Positions 15,176 to 25,209 are shown, counted from the stretch's first letter. The stretch is DNA of 32,475 nt from JBCCFW01 sp039029535 (GCA_039029535.1 JBCCFW010000083.1:1-32475), one strand, 5' to 3'. The notes: generated by a model from the sequence alone, not told the origin. Made by a program: numbers and translations.

Positions 15176-16684
15176 CTAGTCCTCACGGTCCACGAGTTTT
15201 TGGAAATCGGCCACCGTCAGACCGTCCGAGAACGGTACCTCAGCCTGGACCTCCATGACCGACAGAAGTCGCCGGAGGGTCCTCAGGCTGCGCTGGCGCT
15301 CGGCCGGCTGGCCGAGCTCCCGGTGGAGTCGGGCGGCCAGGTAGTGGCCCATGACGAAGTCGCCGTCGATGTAGAGCGCCCGCTCGAGTCGCTCGAGGGC
15401 GACCGGCAGCTCCCGCTGCTCGACGGCCAGCAGGGACAGGACGTAGTGGGCCGCCAGGTCGAGGGGACGGAGGTCGACGGCCCTTTGGAGCCAGATCGAG
15501 GCCTCGCGGGAGTGCCCCCGATCCGCCGCCAGCTCACCCATGAACAGGCAGGCGTCCGGATCCGACCCCCGCTGCTCGAGCACGGTCACGGCGAGGGCCG
15601 AGGCGCGATCCGGATCCCCATCGGCCAGAGCCTGCCGGGCCGCCGCCAGGCTGGGTCGGTCGGGGCGGGGGCTCTCGGTGGCCGAGCGCCGGCTGGGCGC
15701 GGCCGGCAGGTCCTTGAAGAGGGGCGGCCGCTTGAGGTCGAGCTTGGGGAAGACGGGGGTCTTCAGGTTCACCCCGAAGAGCGGCTTCTCGGGCTCCCGC
15801 GGCGGCGGCTTCTTCGTCGTGAGACCCCGCCGATAGAGGATGGCGTCGGGCAGGGCATGGGTCTCGAAGGAGCGGTAGGTCTCGAGGGAATGCTCGCTGT
15901 GCCCCACCAGGAGATAGCCGCCCGGTCGCAGCGACGCGTGGAAGGACGAGGCCAGGTCCTGGGTCGTCTCCGGCGCGAAGTAGATGGTGACGTTGCGGCA
16001 GAGGATGAGATCGAGCTCGCGCAAGCCGCGGGTGATGTCGGGCAGCGGGTCGAGCTTGAGGTTGAAGGGCAAGAAGTCGACCAGCTTGCGGTAACGCTCG
16101 GCCACCCGGAAGTCGTCACCGACGCGGTCGAAGTGCCGCTGGATCTCGTCCTCGGTGACGCCCCGGAAGCTATAGCGGCCGTACTCGCCGGCTCGGGCTC
16201 GCTCCAGCGCGTTGCGGTTGATGTCGCTGCCGACGATGGAGACGTCCCAGCGCTCGAGGTCTTGGTTGAGGCGGGTCGCCGTGTCGTGCAGCACCATCGC
16301 CAGGCTGTAGACCTCCTCGCCGGTCGAGCAGCCCGCGCTCCACAACCGAATCCGCCGGTGCTCTTCGTTGGCCTGGAAGATCTCGGGGAGGACGACCTCC
16401 GTGAGAGCCTGGAAGTGTGGACGGTTCCGGAAGAAGTAGGTCTCGCTGACCGTGAGCCGCGAGACCAAGGACTCGAAGGCGTCACCTCGCTCGTTGCGAC
16501 AGGCGTGGAGCAAGCTCTCGGGCGCGAGCCCCTGCTCGCGGCTGACGGCGTTGACCGCGTCGAGCAAGCCATCGAGACGACGGTCGTCCATGACCAGCCC
16601 GGAGCGCACCTCCATCAGGTGCCGGAACCGGTCACACAGCTCGTCGCCGGACGCGAGCGCGCCGATCCCGTCGGAGCCGGTCAA
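15176..16684 (-). CDS. cheR: CheR methyltransferase with C-terminal TPR region
   Basis: A 502-residue protein. Residues about 15-290 are the CheR methyltransferase: helical N-terminal domain, LTVSETYFFRNRPHF, SAM-binding LWSAGCSTGEEVYSLAM (114-130), SDINRNALERARAG, and the CRNVTIYF motif. It transfers methyl groups from S-adenosylmethionine to receptor glutamates. After a Lys/Pro-rich linker (about 290-345) come helical repeats of tetratricopeptide type (LAADRGHSREASIWLQRAV, LAVEQRELPVALERLERAL) to near the end. TPR-extended CheR proteins are known in non-flagellar chemosensory systems, where the repeats can bind partners. The TTG start overlaps the HD-GYP stop (TTGA). CheB follows four bases after this stop. 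Confidence 0.92.
   Translation of the reverse strand: MTGSDGIGALASGDELCDRFRHLMEVRSGLVMDDRRLDGLLDAVNAVSREQGLAPESLLHACRNERGDAFESLVSRLTVSETYFFRNRPHFQALTEVVLPEIFQANEEHRRIRLWSAGCSTGEEVYSLAMVLHDTATRLNQDLERWDVSIVGSDINRNALERARAGEYGRYSFRGVTEDEIQRHFDRVGDDFRVAERYRKLVDFLPFNLKLDPLPDITRGLRELDLILCRNVTIYFAPETTQDLASSFHASLRPGGYLLVGHSEHSLETYRSFETHALPDAILYRRGLTTKKPPPREPEKPLFGVNLKTPVFPKLDLKRPPLFKDLPAAPSRRSATESPRPDRPSLAAARQALADGDPDRASALAVTVLEQRGSDPDACLFMGELAADRGHSREASIWLQRAVDLRPLDLAAHYVLSLLAVEQRELPVALERLERALYIDGDFVMGHYLAARLHRELGQPAERQRSLRTLRRLLSVMEVQAEVPFSDGLTVADFQKLVDRED
15181..15184 (-). promoter_or_regulatory. Ribosome binding site favouring the cheB TTG start
   Basis: On the minus strand GAGG lies in the last codons of cheR, nine bases before TTG 15171. 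The competing GTG at 15186 has no purine-rich element upstream. This is the basis for choosing the shorter CheB. Confidence 0.5.
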
Positions 16685-18552
16685 CCGACCTGCGAGGACT
16701 GACCCGAGAAGTCGAACAGTCCCGCCTCCATCGCCTCCGTGAAGGCGTCCACCACCATGGGATCGGCAGCCTTGCCCGCGAAGTCGCGGATCTTCGCGGC
16801 TGCCACTTCGAAGGTCATCGCCCGTTGATACGGGCGGTTGGTCGTCATGGCATCGAAGGTGTCTGCCACGTTGACGATGCGAGCACCGAGCGGGATGTCC
16901 TCACCCGCCAGGCCCGAGGGATAGCCGGAGCCGTCCCAACGCTCGTGGTGATGCACGATGATGTCGGTGACGTCGCGCATGACCGCGATGGGCGCCATGA
17001 TGTCGCCACCCTTCTCCGGGTGGGTCTTCATGATCTCGAACTCCTCGGGAGTGAGGGCCGAGGGCTTGCGGAGGATGCGGTCCTCGATGCCGATCTTGCC
17101 GACGTCGTGGAGCAGCGCTCCGACCTCCACCTGAGTCACCGCCGAGAGACCGAGCTCCATCTGGTCGGCGATGATCCGCGCGTAGCGGCTGACGCGATCG
17201 CTGTGACCGCGGGTGTAGGGATCGCGCGCGTCGATGGCGGCGGCCAGGCTGCGGATGGTCGAGAGGAACAGCTCCTCGTTGATCTCGCGCTGCCGCTGGA
17301 GCCCCTCGATGGTGTTGGCGACGGCGAGGGACATGACGTTGAAGTTGTCGGCGAGCTGCCCGATCTCGTTCTTGCGGCCGACGTCGACGAGCTGTCCGTA
17401 CTGCCCGCTGGCAACCTGACGGGTGGACTCGGACAGGGCCTGGATCGGCTTGGTGATCCAGAGCGAGAACACGATGCCGATGGCCACGGCACAGGCCAGC
17501 GCGACCAGGCCGCTGCGCAGCGCCGTGCGTCGGAGCTGGAAGACCTGGGACCAGCCGAGCCGGCGGTCGACCTGGAGGAAGACTCCCCAGTTCTCGTTGT
17601 CCACCACCACCGGCACCGACGTGCCGATGATGCGCTCCTCGCGTCCGGCCACCATGCGCTCGAAGTCCATGGACTTCGCGGCGAAGCCCCCCTGGCTGAA
17701 GTCCTCGACCAGCGCCGAGCCGAGCACCTCGGCCGCGTGCGCCATCTTGCTGCGCTGGCCATGGGCGACGAGCTCGCCGGCACCATCGGTGACGAAGACC
17801 TCGTAGCCGAGCGAGCCGCCGGCCGTCTCGACGAGGGTCTGGACCTCCTCGAGCGAGACCACCGCCGCCAGCACGCCCCAAGGAGCAGCGCTGGCGCGTC
17901 CCTGGACGAACACCGGCACGGCGAACACCGCCAGCCCGCTCTGACTACCGTACGGGATGCGCCCGGAGAGACTCTCGACCCCCTCACGGCCCTTGCTCTT
18001 GGCGTGCTTGAGCGACTGAGAGAGGGCCTCGCCGGCCAGCGACCGGTCGAAGCGCGGCGACGGCGGCTCGATGGTGTCGAGCCCGGGCACCGACAGGCTC
18101 AGGTGCACCAGACGGTCGGTCCGGCCCCGTCCTCCCACGTGCTGCTCGGCCGCGTTGTAGCGCTCGAGCAGGCCACGGAGCCGCGCGACGGCCCGTTGAC
18201 GCTGCTCGCCGCCAGCCTCGGCTCCGAGCTCGCTGGAGGAAGCGGCGATGAGAGACGAGATGCCGTCGGAGTACGTCCGCATCCGCTCGAACTGCCGGTG
18301 CAGGAGCGAGCCGATGTCCTCACCGAGACGGGTGCCCCGCTCGAGCTGGAGCTCCTTCTGATTCGAGTCCAGGTCGAGCTGGACGTCGCTGGCGATCTCG
18401 TAGCCGACCAGGATGGTCGGCACGACCGCGGTGAACACCAGGATCGCCAGGACCCAGGGCATCATGGAGCCGCGCTTGGGCTCCGGAAGCTCCGTCTTCT
18501 CGATGGTGGCGAAGCGACGCGCCTCGGGGGGCGGGGTCTGGCGGCTGGTCAC
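16681..18552 (-). CDS. Cache-HAMP-HD-GYP receptor (c-di-GMP phosphodiesterase)
   Basis: A 623-residue inner-membrane sensor. TM1 about 30-50, a roughly 290-residue periplasmic double-Cache-like sensor, TM2 about 347-366, HAMP about 367-420, then HD-GYP from about 430. Catalytic motifs are intact: HD at 482-483 in LLHDVGKIGIEDRIL, and HHERWDGSGYP (535-545). HD-GYP enzymes hydrolyse c-di-GMP to GMP or pGpG. The layout of Cache and HAMP resembles a methyl-accepting receptor in which the signalling helix bundle is replaced by HD-GYP. The GTG start has GGGAG a few bases before it. It overlaps cheR by four bases, implying functional coupling with CheR/CheB. Confidence 0.92.
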   Translation of the reverse strand: MTSRQTPPPEARRFATIEKTELPEPKRGSMMPWVLAILVFTAVVPTILVGYEIASDVQLDLDSNQKELQLERGTRLGEDIGSLLHRQFERMRTYSDGISSLIAASSSELGAEAGGEQRQRAVARLRGLLERYNAAEQHVGGRGRTDRLVHLSLSVPGLDTIEPPSPRFDRSLAGEALSQSLKHAKSKGREGVESLSGRIPYGSQSGLAVFAVPVFVQGRASAAPWGVLAAVVSLEEVQTLVETAGGSLGYEVFVTDGAGELVAHGQRSKMAHAAEVLGSALVEDFSQGGFAAKSMDFERMVAGREERIIGTSVPVVVDNENWGVFLQVDRRLGWSQVFQLRRTALRSGLVALACAVAIGIVFSLWITKPIQALSESTRQVASGQYGQLVDVGRKNEIGQLADNFNVMSLAVANTIEGLQRQREINEELFLSTIRSLAAAIDARDPYTRGHSDRVSRYARIIADQMELGLSAVTQVEVGALLHDVGKIGIEDRILRKPSALTPEEFEIMKTHPEKGGDIMAPIAVMRDVTDIIVHHHERWDGSGYPSGLAGEDIPLGARIVNVADTFDAMTTNRPYQRAMTFEVAAAKIRDFAGKAADPMVVDAFTEAMEAGLFDFSGQSSQVG

Positions 18553-18660
18553 GGTGCTCCCATGGGTGGTTCGTAGTCCAAGAGCCTAGCCCCAAAGCTC
18601 TCCCGGAGCGAGCGGGTGCCCTGGGGCTGGGACGGAGCGGACGGACGGAGGCTCGTCGGG

Positions 18661-18688
18661 GCATCGGCCTGCGCCGTCGGCCTCTTGA
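18661..18688 (-). promoter_or_regulatory. Weak sigma-28-like promoter upstream of the HD-GYP/cheR/cheB unit
   Basis: On the minus strand TCAAGAGG is followed after 12 bases by GCCGATGC. The flagellar sigma-28 consensus is TAAAGTTT, 11 bases, GCCGATAA. The -10 is a fair match, the -35 poor and the spacer one base long. The 189-base gap is where the promoter of this unit should lie, but this specific element is a low-confidence suggestion. Confidence 0.2.
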
Positions 18689-18704
18689 GAGAATTTCGGA
18701 TCAT

Positions 18705-18723
18705 GGACGCCGTCTCGGCGTCC
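18705..18723 (-). terminator. Hairpin downstream of the NtrC-type regulator gene
   Basis: A perfect 7-bp inverted repeat, GGACGCC (18705-18711) and GGCGTCC (18717-18723), loop of five bases, lying 18 bases beyond the stop codon of the leftward regulator gene. No U-tract in the leftward direction; five T at 18733-18737 lie on the other side of the hairpin. Confidence 0.45.
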
Positions 18724-18741
18724 GCCTCGTGATTTTTCGAC

Positions 18742-20247
<1,506 letters not shown>

Positions 20248-20295
20248 GCCGTGTCGTTCTCTCCGTCTCGTCGGGCGCTGGGTGCGCGCCGAAGG

Positions 20296-21912
20296 CTACC
20301 CCTCGGCCACCGGAAAGCCGAGGGCGAAGGTCGCCCCCGAGGTCTCCCCTTCCGGGCGCACCTCGATGTAGCCCTCGTGATCCTGGACGATCCGATGGGT
20401 CACCGCCAAGCCGAGACCGGTCCCCTCCTCCTTCGTGCTGTAGAAGGGGTCGAAGACGTTGGCGGCTGCCTCCGCGGAGAGTCCCGGGCCCTCGTCCGCG
20501 ATGACGATCTCGAGATGGGTGCCCTTCGCGGAGCGTCGCGTGCAGAGGACGAGGCGTCCTCCCTGGTCCTTCATGGCCTGGATGCCGTTGAGGGCGACGT
20601 TGAGCACGGCCTGCTCGACCTGAGGCGCATCGATGCGGGCCCGGGGCAGCTCCTCGTCGGCGTCGACCTCGATCTCGATCCCAGACGCAGCCGCCTGCTT
20701 GTCGAGAAGGGCGGCGACCGTGATGACGCAGCGGTTGAGGTCGCCGGGGTGGAAGGAAGGTGGCTGCGGACGCGCGAAGCGGAGCAGCTCCTTGACCAGC
20801 TCTTCCAGCCGGTTGACGTTCTTGACGATGACCTCGAGCTCGGTGCTGGAGCCCTGGATCTCGCGAAGGAAGCCGAGGTTGAAGCGGATCGCGGCCAGCG
20901 GATTGCGAATCTCGTGAGCGAGCCCCGCCCCGAGGATGCCGAGGCTCGCGAGCCGGTCCATCCGGACGAGCTCCGTCTCCATCTGCTTGAGCCGCGTGAG
21001 GTCGCGGAAGAGGACGACCAACCCGATCTCCGCCTCGTCGGCGTCGCGCAAGGGCGAGACCGAGAAGCCGAGTCGCAGCTCGCGGTCGTCGTGAGCCTTG
21101 ACCAACGCCTCGCGCCGCTCGCCCTCGTCCTCCGGTGCACCGGAGATGATGGGAGCCACTTCCTCACCGAAGAGCGTGGCCAGCGGTTGATCGAGCATCT
21201 CCTCCTCACTGACCGCCATGAGTGTCTGGGCCGCGCGGTTGATCATCGTGATGCGGCCGTCGAGGTCGAGGGCGACGAGCCCCGAGCTCATGTGGCTGAG
21301 GATGCTCTCGTTGAACTCCTGGATCTCCCGCAGCTCGACGTTGGCTTCCTTGAGCTCGGCGGTGACCCGCTCGACCTCGGCCTCGAGGTTGGAGTAGAGC
21401 CTCGAGTTCTCGAGGGCGAGCACGGCCTGGGCCGAGAAGGTGGTGACGAGCGCGAGGTCCTGCTCATCGAGTGGCTGACGGCTCGGCTTGTTGTTGACGT
21501 TGATGACGCCGAGGACCTTGTCGGCAATGCGCAGCGGGACGCAAAGCAAGGACGAGGTCGTGTACTGCTCCGAGAAGGGCGACGGCCCGAAGTGCGGGTC
21601 CTTCGACATGTCCTCGATGAGCACCGGTCGGCCCTGGGCAGCGACCCAACCGGAGATGCCGTCACCCACCGCCACGCGAGCGTTGGCGACGATCTCGTCC
21701 GCGAGCCCCGAGGCTGCGGCGATGCGCAGGACGTTCTCCTCCGGGTCGAGCAACATGACCGACACGATCTCGACGTCGAGGACGCGCCGGAGCTGCTCGA
21801 CGATCTCGGACAGCAGCGAGCCCACGTCGCGCAGCGAGGTGAGCCGGACGGAGGTCTCGTGAAGGAGCTGCAGCTCGCGGAGCCGACGCTCGAGATCGGA
21901 CGAGCCGTTCAT
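20296..21912 (-). CDS. GAF-PAS sensor histidine kinase (NtrB-like, soluble)
   Basis: A 538-residue cytoplasmic kinase with no membrane segment. Order: coiled-coil start, GAF domain about 29-170, coiled coil about 170-200, PAS domain about 200-310, HisKA with phosphorylated H333 in GLAHEIRNPLAAIRFNL, then HATPase with N-box LNVALNGIQAM, G1 DEGPGLS and G2 GTGLGLAV. It likely phosphorylates the NtrC-type regulator encoded next. ATG overlaps the xdhC-family stop (ATGA), so it is translationally coupled to that gene. The GAF domain may bind a small molecule or cyclic nucleotide. Confidence 0.93.
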   Translation of the reverse strand: MNGSSDLERRLRELQLLHETSVRLTSLRDVGSLLSEIVEQLRRVLDVEIVSVMLLDPEENVLRIAAASGLADEIVANARVAVGDGISGWVAAQGRPVLIEDMSKDPHFGPSPFSEQYTTSSLLCVPLRIADKVLGVINVNNKPSRQPLDEQDLALVTTFSAQAVLALENSRLYSNLEAEVERVTAELKEANVELREIQEFNESILSHMSSGLVALDLDGRITMINRAAQTLMAVSEEEMLDQPLATLFGEEVAPIISGAPEDEGERREALVKAHDDRELRLGFSVSPLRDADEAEIGLVVLFRDLTRLKQMETELVRMDRLASLGILGAGLAHEIRNPLAAIRFNLGFLREIQGSSTELEVIVKNVNRLEELVKELLRFARPQPPSFHPGDLNRCVITVAALLDKQAAASGIEIEVDADEELPRARIDAPQVEQAVLNVALNGIQAMKDQGGRLVLCTRRSAKGTHLEIVIADEGPGLSAEAAANVFDPFYSTKEEGTGLGLAVTHRIVQDHEGYIEVRPEGETSGATFALGFPVAEG

Positions 21913-22775
21913 GCTCCCTCCCCCGCCTCTCGGTCGGTGATGGACAGCGGACCGGGAGCGCTGCGCCCGCGCAGGACGGCGAGCACCTCGGCGAGGATCG
22001 AGACGGCGATCTCCGCCGGGGTCTCCGCGCCGATGTCGAGGCCGATCGGCCCGTGGATGCTCGCGAGCCAGTCGGCCTCGACCTCACGCTCGCGGAGACG
22101 GCCCATCGCGGTGATCACCTTCCGCCGACTGCCGATGAGGCCGAGGTAGGCGAAGCGTCGAGGTTGGAGAGCCGAGAGGATCTCAAGGTCGGTGGCGTGA
22201 CAGCGGGTCATGACCACGACGCAGTCGTCGTCGGCCAGCTCGGGCAGCTCGACGTCGTGAGCCAGGCGGTTGCGATTCAGCGTCACGCCCGCCGGGAAGG
22301 CCTGGGCGTCGAGCCACTCGGGCCGATCGTCGACGACCTCGACGGCGAAGCCGGTGTTCGCCGCCACCTGCGCCAGGGCACGACCGACGTGCCCTGCTCC
22401 GAACACCACCATCCGACGTGGGGGGGCGGCGACCTCGATGAGCACCTCGACCGTGCCACCGCAGGTCATGCCGACGCTGCGCTCGCCTTCCTCGGTGAGG
22501 TCGAGACGCAGGCGTCGAGGCCGCCCCTCGGCGAGAGCCTCACGGCAGGCCGCGATCACCGATGCCTCCAGTGGGCCCCCGCCGATGGAGAACGAGGGTC
22601 GCCCCTCGACGTCGACCAGCATCTTCGTGCCGACCTCACGGGGCCCGGAGCCCCGCGCCTCGATGACCGTCGCGATGGCCAGCCGTTCACCACCGGCCAG
22701 ACGTCGCGTGAGCTCCTCGTGCAGCGCCAGCGACCAGGGGGCTCCGCGGTCGGAGTCGGAGGGATGCCCGCTCAC
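21909..22775 (-). CDS. XdhC/CoxI family protein
   Basis: A 288-residue protein of the XdhC/CoxI family, which binds molybdenum cofactor and helps sulfurate and insert it into xanthine dehydrogenase-type enzymes. Seen: the Cys motif VGMTCGGTVEVLIE (about 101-114) and a C-terminal Rossmann-like domain with FGAGHVGRALA (125-135) and GLIGSRRK. No molybdenum hydroxylase gene is in the window; the partner must be elsewhere. GTG start overlaps the upstream gene's stop (GTGA), and its own stop overlaps the histidine kinase ATG, so it lies within a tightly coupled unit. Confidence 0.9.
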   Translation of the reverse strand: MSGHPSDSDRGAPWSLALHEELTRRLAGGERLAIATVIEARGSGPREVGTKMLVDVEGRPSFSIGGGPLEASVIAACREALAEGRPRRLRLDLTEEGERSVGMTCGGTVEVLIEVAAPPRRMVVFGAGHVGRALAQVAANTGFAVEVVDDRPEWLDAQAFPAGVTLNRNRLAHDVELPELADDDCVVVMTRCHATDLEILSALQPRRFAYLGLIGSRRKVITAMGRLREREVEADWLASIHGPIGLDIGAETPAEIAVSILAEVLAVLRGRSAPGPLSITDREAGEGA

Positions 22776-23311
22776 GCGGCGCCTCCCTGCTCGGCCTCGC
22801 GGCGGTACTGCGCCGCGAGCTCTCGATAGCGCGCGGCTCCCTCGGCGATGCTGGCCGCGAAGCCCTCGGGGAGATCCTTCACGATCTTGGCCCCGGCGCC
22901 GAGGACGAGCTTGCCCGGCGGGATCTCCCGGCCCTCGGGCACGACGGCCCCGGCCCCCACCACCGAGCCGTCTCCGATGCGCGCACCGGACAGCACGACC
23001 GCGTTCATCGCGATGAGACAGCCGTCACCGACCTCGCAGCCGTGTACGACCGCGCCGTGACCGACGACGACGTCACGGCCCACGCGACAGGGCAGGTCGA
23101 TGTCGACGTGGAAGACGCAGTTGTCCTGCACGTTGCTCCCGGCGCCGATCTCGATGGGCGCCAGGTCGGCGCGCAGGACGGCGTTGCACCAGATGGACAC
23201 CCCCGGTCCGAGGGTCACGTCACCGAGGAGCCGCGCTCCCGGCGCGAGGTAGACATCCTCGGCCAGGACCGGACGGTGCTCTCCGAAGGGCAGCAGGGTG
23301 GCGTCGTTCAT
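22772..23311 (-). CDS. Gamma-carbonic-anhydrase-like left-handed beta-helix protein
   Basis: A 179-residue hexapeptide-repeat protein of the YrdA/PaaY/CaiE gamma-carbonic-anhydrase group: repeated [LIV]-G-x4 turns such as LGDVTLGPGVSIW, IEIGAGSNVQDNC and VGDGCLIAMNAVV, then a C-terminal helix. The three metal-ligand His are retained in VFHVD and VGHGAVVHGC. Many members bind zinc and have weak or no carbonic anhydrase activity, so the reaction is unproven. ATG 23311 is 45 bases after the mltG stop. Coupled to the xdhC-like gene. Confidence 0.88.
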   Translation of the reverse strand: MNDATLLPFGEHRPVLAEDVYLAPGARLLGDVTLGPGVSIWCNAVLRADLAPIEIGAGSNVQDNCVFHVDIDLPCRVGRDVVVGHGAVVHGCEVGDGCLIAMNAVVLSGARIGDGSVVGAGAVVPEGREIPPGKLVLGAGAKIVKDLPEGFAASIAEGAARYRELAAQYRREAEQGGAA

Positions 23312-23356
23312 GGAACCGATGGTAGCTCCCGGACACCACCCGAGTCTCCTGGACGC

Positions 23357-24409
23357 TCAGCGTTGGCCGTTGGCCCGCTGCCATTCTCGCCACTTGCGGA
23401 CGTTGCGCCGGTGCTGTCGCTCGGTCTCGGCGAAGCGATGACCGCCGTCGCCCGTGGCCACGAAGAAGATCAGCTTCGAGTCCGCGGGATCCAGCGCTGC
23501 CGCCAGCGCAGCCTGACCCGGCGCGCTCAGCGGCCCCGGCGGAAGCCCGGGGTGAACGTAGGTGTTGTACGCCCCCTCGTAGCGCAGGTCGCTCCGCGTG
23601 ATGGAGCCGCCGTGCCAGCGACCGTCTCGCTTGAGCGCGACGATCACGGTGGGGTCGCACTCCATCTTCATCCCGCGTCGGAGCCGGTTGTCGAACACCG
23701 AGGCCACCAAGCGTCGCTCCTGTGGGAGGGCGGTCTCCTCCTCCACCAAGGACGCCAGGGTCACCAGCTCGCGCAGGTCCAGCCCCCGCTCTGCGAGCGC
23801 GTCGGGCAGGCCGAGCTCGGCCGCCACCTCGCGGAAGCGAGCGAGCATCGTGTCACGGAGCTCCTCGGCGCTGGCTCCGCGGGACAGGTGGTAGGTGTCG
23901 GGAAAGAGATAGCCCTCGAGGTCGTCAGCCTTCGGGTCGAGGTCGAGGATGGGCTCCGGGTCGGCGAAGACTCGGGTCAGCTCGTCCTCGGTCCATCGAC
24001 CGTCCTCGCTCAGGAGCAGGCGCATCTCCTCGAGGTCGAGCCCCTCGGGGATGGTGATCGGGTAGAGCCGCACCTTGCCCGAGCTCAGCAGGCGACCGAG
24101 CTCCAGCGGCGAGCGCGGCTCCTCGACCTCGTACTCGCCGGCGTGGAGCCCACCGGTCCAGCCCTGGAGCTCCAGCGCCAGGGCGAAGAGGCGGGGCTCG
24201 TCGCAGAGCCCCTCCCGCTGGAGGAGCCTGGCGACGCCGAGAGCACCGGTGCCCGGCGTGACCTCGAAGGTCCGCGGCCACTCGCCGACCGACGGCCCGG
24301 GCGTGGTCAGCCAGCTCGTCCAGGCACTCCGGGCCTGCAGCCCGCCGAGCACCGCTGCCACGGGGATCACGCAGCAGGCGAGGAAGGCGAGCACGCGTCG
24401 CAGGGTCAC
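23357..24409 (-). CDS. mltG: Endolytic murein transglycosylase MltG (YceG-like)
   Basis: A 350-residue membrane-anchored protein: one N-terminal membrane segment (about 6-24), a LysM-like section with GLHAGEYEV, then the YceG domain with LEGYLFPDTYHL, LASLVEEET (E223 corresponding to the catalytic Glu of E. coli MltG), SVFDNRLRRGMKMECDPTV and YNTYVHPGLPPGPLSAPG. MltG cuts nascent glycan strands at the inner membrane and sets their length. GTG start overlaps the ruvX stop (GTGA), a pairing of ruvX and mltG seen in other bacteria as neighbours. The ruvX and bactofilin genes lie upstream. Confidence 0.93.
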   Translation of the reverse strand: MTLRRVLAFLACCVIPVAAVLGGLQARSAWTSWLTTPGPSVGEWPRTFEVTPGTGALGVARLLQREGLCDEPRLFALALELQGWTGGLHAGEYEVEEPRSPLELGRLLSSGKVRLYPITIPEGLDLEEMRLLLSEDGRWTEDELTRVFADPEPILDLDPKADDLEGYLFPDTYHLSRGASAEELRDTMLARFREVAAELGLPDALAERGLDLRELVTLASLVEEETALPQERRLVASVFDNRLRRGMKMECDPTVIVALKRDGRWHGGSITRSDLRYEGAYNTYVHPGLPPGPLSAPGQAALAAALDPADSKLIFFVATGDGGHRFAETERQHRRNVRKWREWQRANGQR

Positions 24410-24843
24410 GGGCTCACCCGTCCCTGGTCGGCCAGGTAGTCCTCGACGATGACCGCCGCCGCGAGCGCGTCGAGCTCGCCGCGGGCCCCGGCGTCGATGC
24501 GCTCTTGCGCCGTGACCGTCGAGTAGGCCTCGTCGACGAAGGCGACCGGGAGCTGGAGCCGGCGACCGAGGTCGAGCCCTCGCTCGCGGGCCGCCACGGC
24601 GGAGTCTCCTTCGTCACCGGAGGGAAGCAACGGCAGGCCGACGACGAGCTGCACTGGCCAGTCCTCTCCCACCGCCTGACGGATGGCGGTCGCGTCACGT
24701 CGCGCGCCGCGGCTGTTCACGACTCCCAAGGGACGCACGGTCAGACGGAGCTCGTCACTGAGTGCGAGGCCGATGCGACGCGCCCCGAGGTCGACGCCCA
24801 GCACGCGTCCCGGTCGCCCGTCGGCGCTAGGAGTCTGCGTCAC
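24406..24843 (-). CDS. ruvX: RuvX/YqgF family putative nuclease
   Basis: A 145-residue RNase H-like protein. The N-terminal acidic motif is VLGVDLGARRIGLALSD, followed by VVGLPLLPSGD, the FVDEAYST segment (second acidic pair) and DALAAAVIVEDYL (last acidic residue). In other bacteria the family is linked to 16S rRNA 5' maturation or to Holliday-junction resolution. GTG start at 24843, 18 bases after the bactofilin stop. In many bacteria it lies near mltG, as here. Confidence 0.92.
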   Translation of the reverse strand: MTQTPSADGRPGRVLGVDLGARRIGLALSDELRLTVRPLGVVNSRGARRDATAIRQAVGEDWPVQLVVGLPLLPSGDEGDSAVAARERGLDLGRRLQLPVAFVDEAYSTVTAQERIDAGARGELDALAAAVIVEDYLADQGRVSP

Positions 24844-24861
24844 GGGTCGGCGCGATCGCGC

Positions 24862-25206
24862 TCAGCCCTTGCGGCCCGACTTCGAGGTCTGGAGACGGCC
24901 GCGGAAGAAGGACCCCTCGGCCATGGAGACACGGGGTGCCACGATGTCGCCGCGGATGCGGCCGGTCACCCGGAGGTCGACCTTGTCGCCCGCGTTGAGG
25001 TTGCCGTCGATGCGGCCGTCGACGCCGACTTCCTTGGCCGTGACGTCACCACGGACCCGCCCGACCTCTCCGATCTCCACGGAGCCGTCAGCCTGGAGAT
25101 TGCCGTCGAGGATGCCGAGGACCTGAAGGGGTTCCTGCGTCTTGAGGTCACCGGAGACCTTCAAGCCAGGGCCGATGACTGAGCTCTTGTCGGACTTCGA
25201 GGCCAT
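24862..25206 (-). CDS. Bactofilin family cytoskeletal protein
   Basis: A 114-residue polymer-forming protein: short disordered N-terminus (ASKSDKSSVIGPG), then a beta-helix of about 90 residues of the typical pattern LKVSGDLKTQEPLQVLGILDG, VGRVRGDV, VDGRIDGNL, VTGRIRGDI, and a basic C-terminal tail. Bactofilins form nonpolar filaments that position wall enzymes and determine cell shape. I chose ATG 25206 over GTG 25209, three bases upstream, because GGAG is then six bases from the start. Downstream ruvX and mltG fit wall morphogenesis. Confidence 0.92.
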   Translation of the reverse strand: MASKSDKSSVIGPGLKVSGDLKTQEPLQVLGILDGNLQADGSVEIGEVGRVRGDVTAKEVGVDGRIDGNLNAGDKVDLRVTGRIRGDIVAPRVSMAEGSFFRGRLQTSKSGRKG

Positions 25207-25209
25207 CAC

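Noticed and set aside
16825..18576. A 583-residue plus-strand open frame
   Set aside because: Antisense to the HD-GYP receptor, with composition typical of a reverse-complement shadow.
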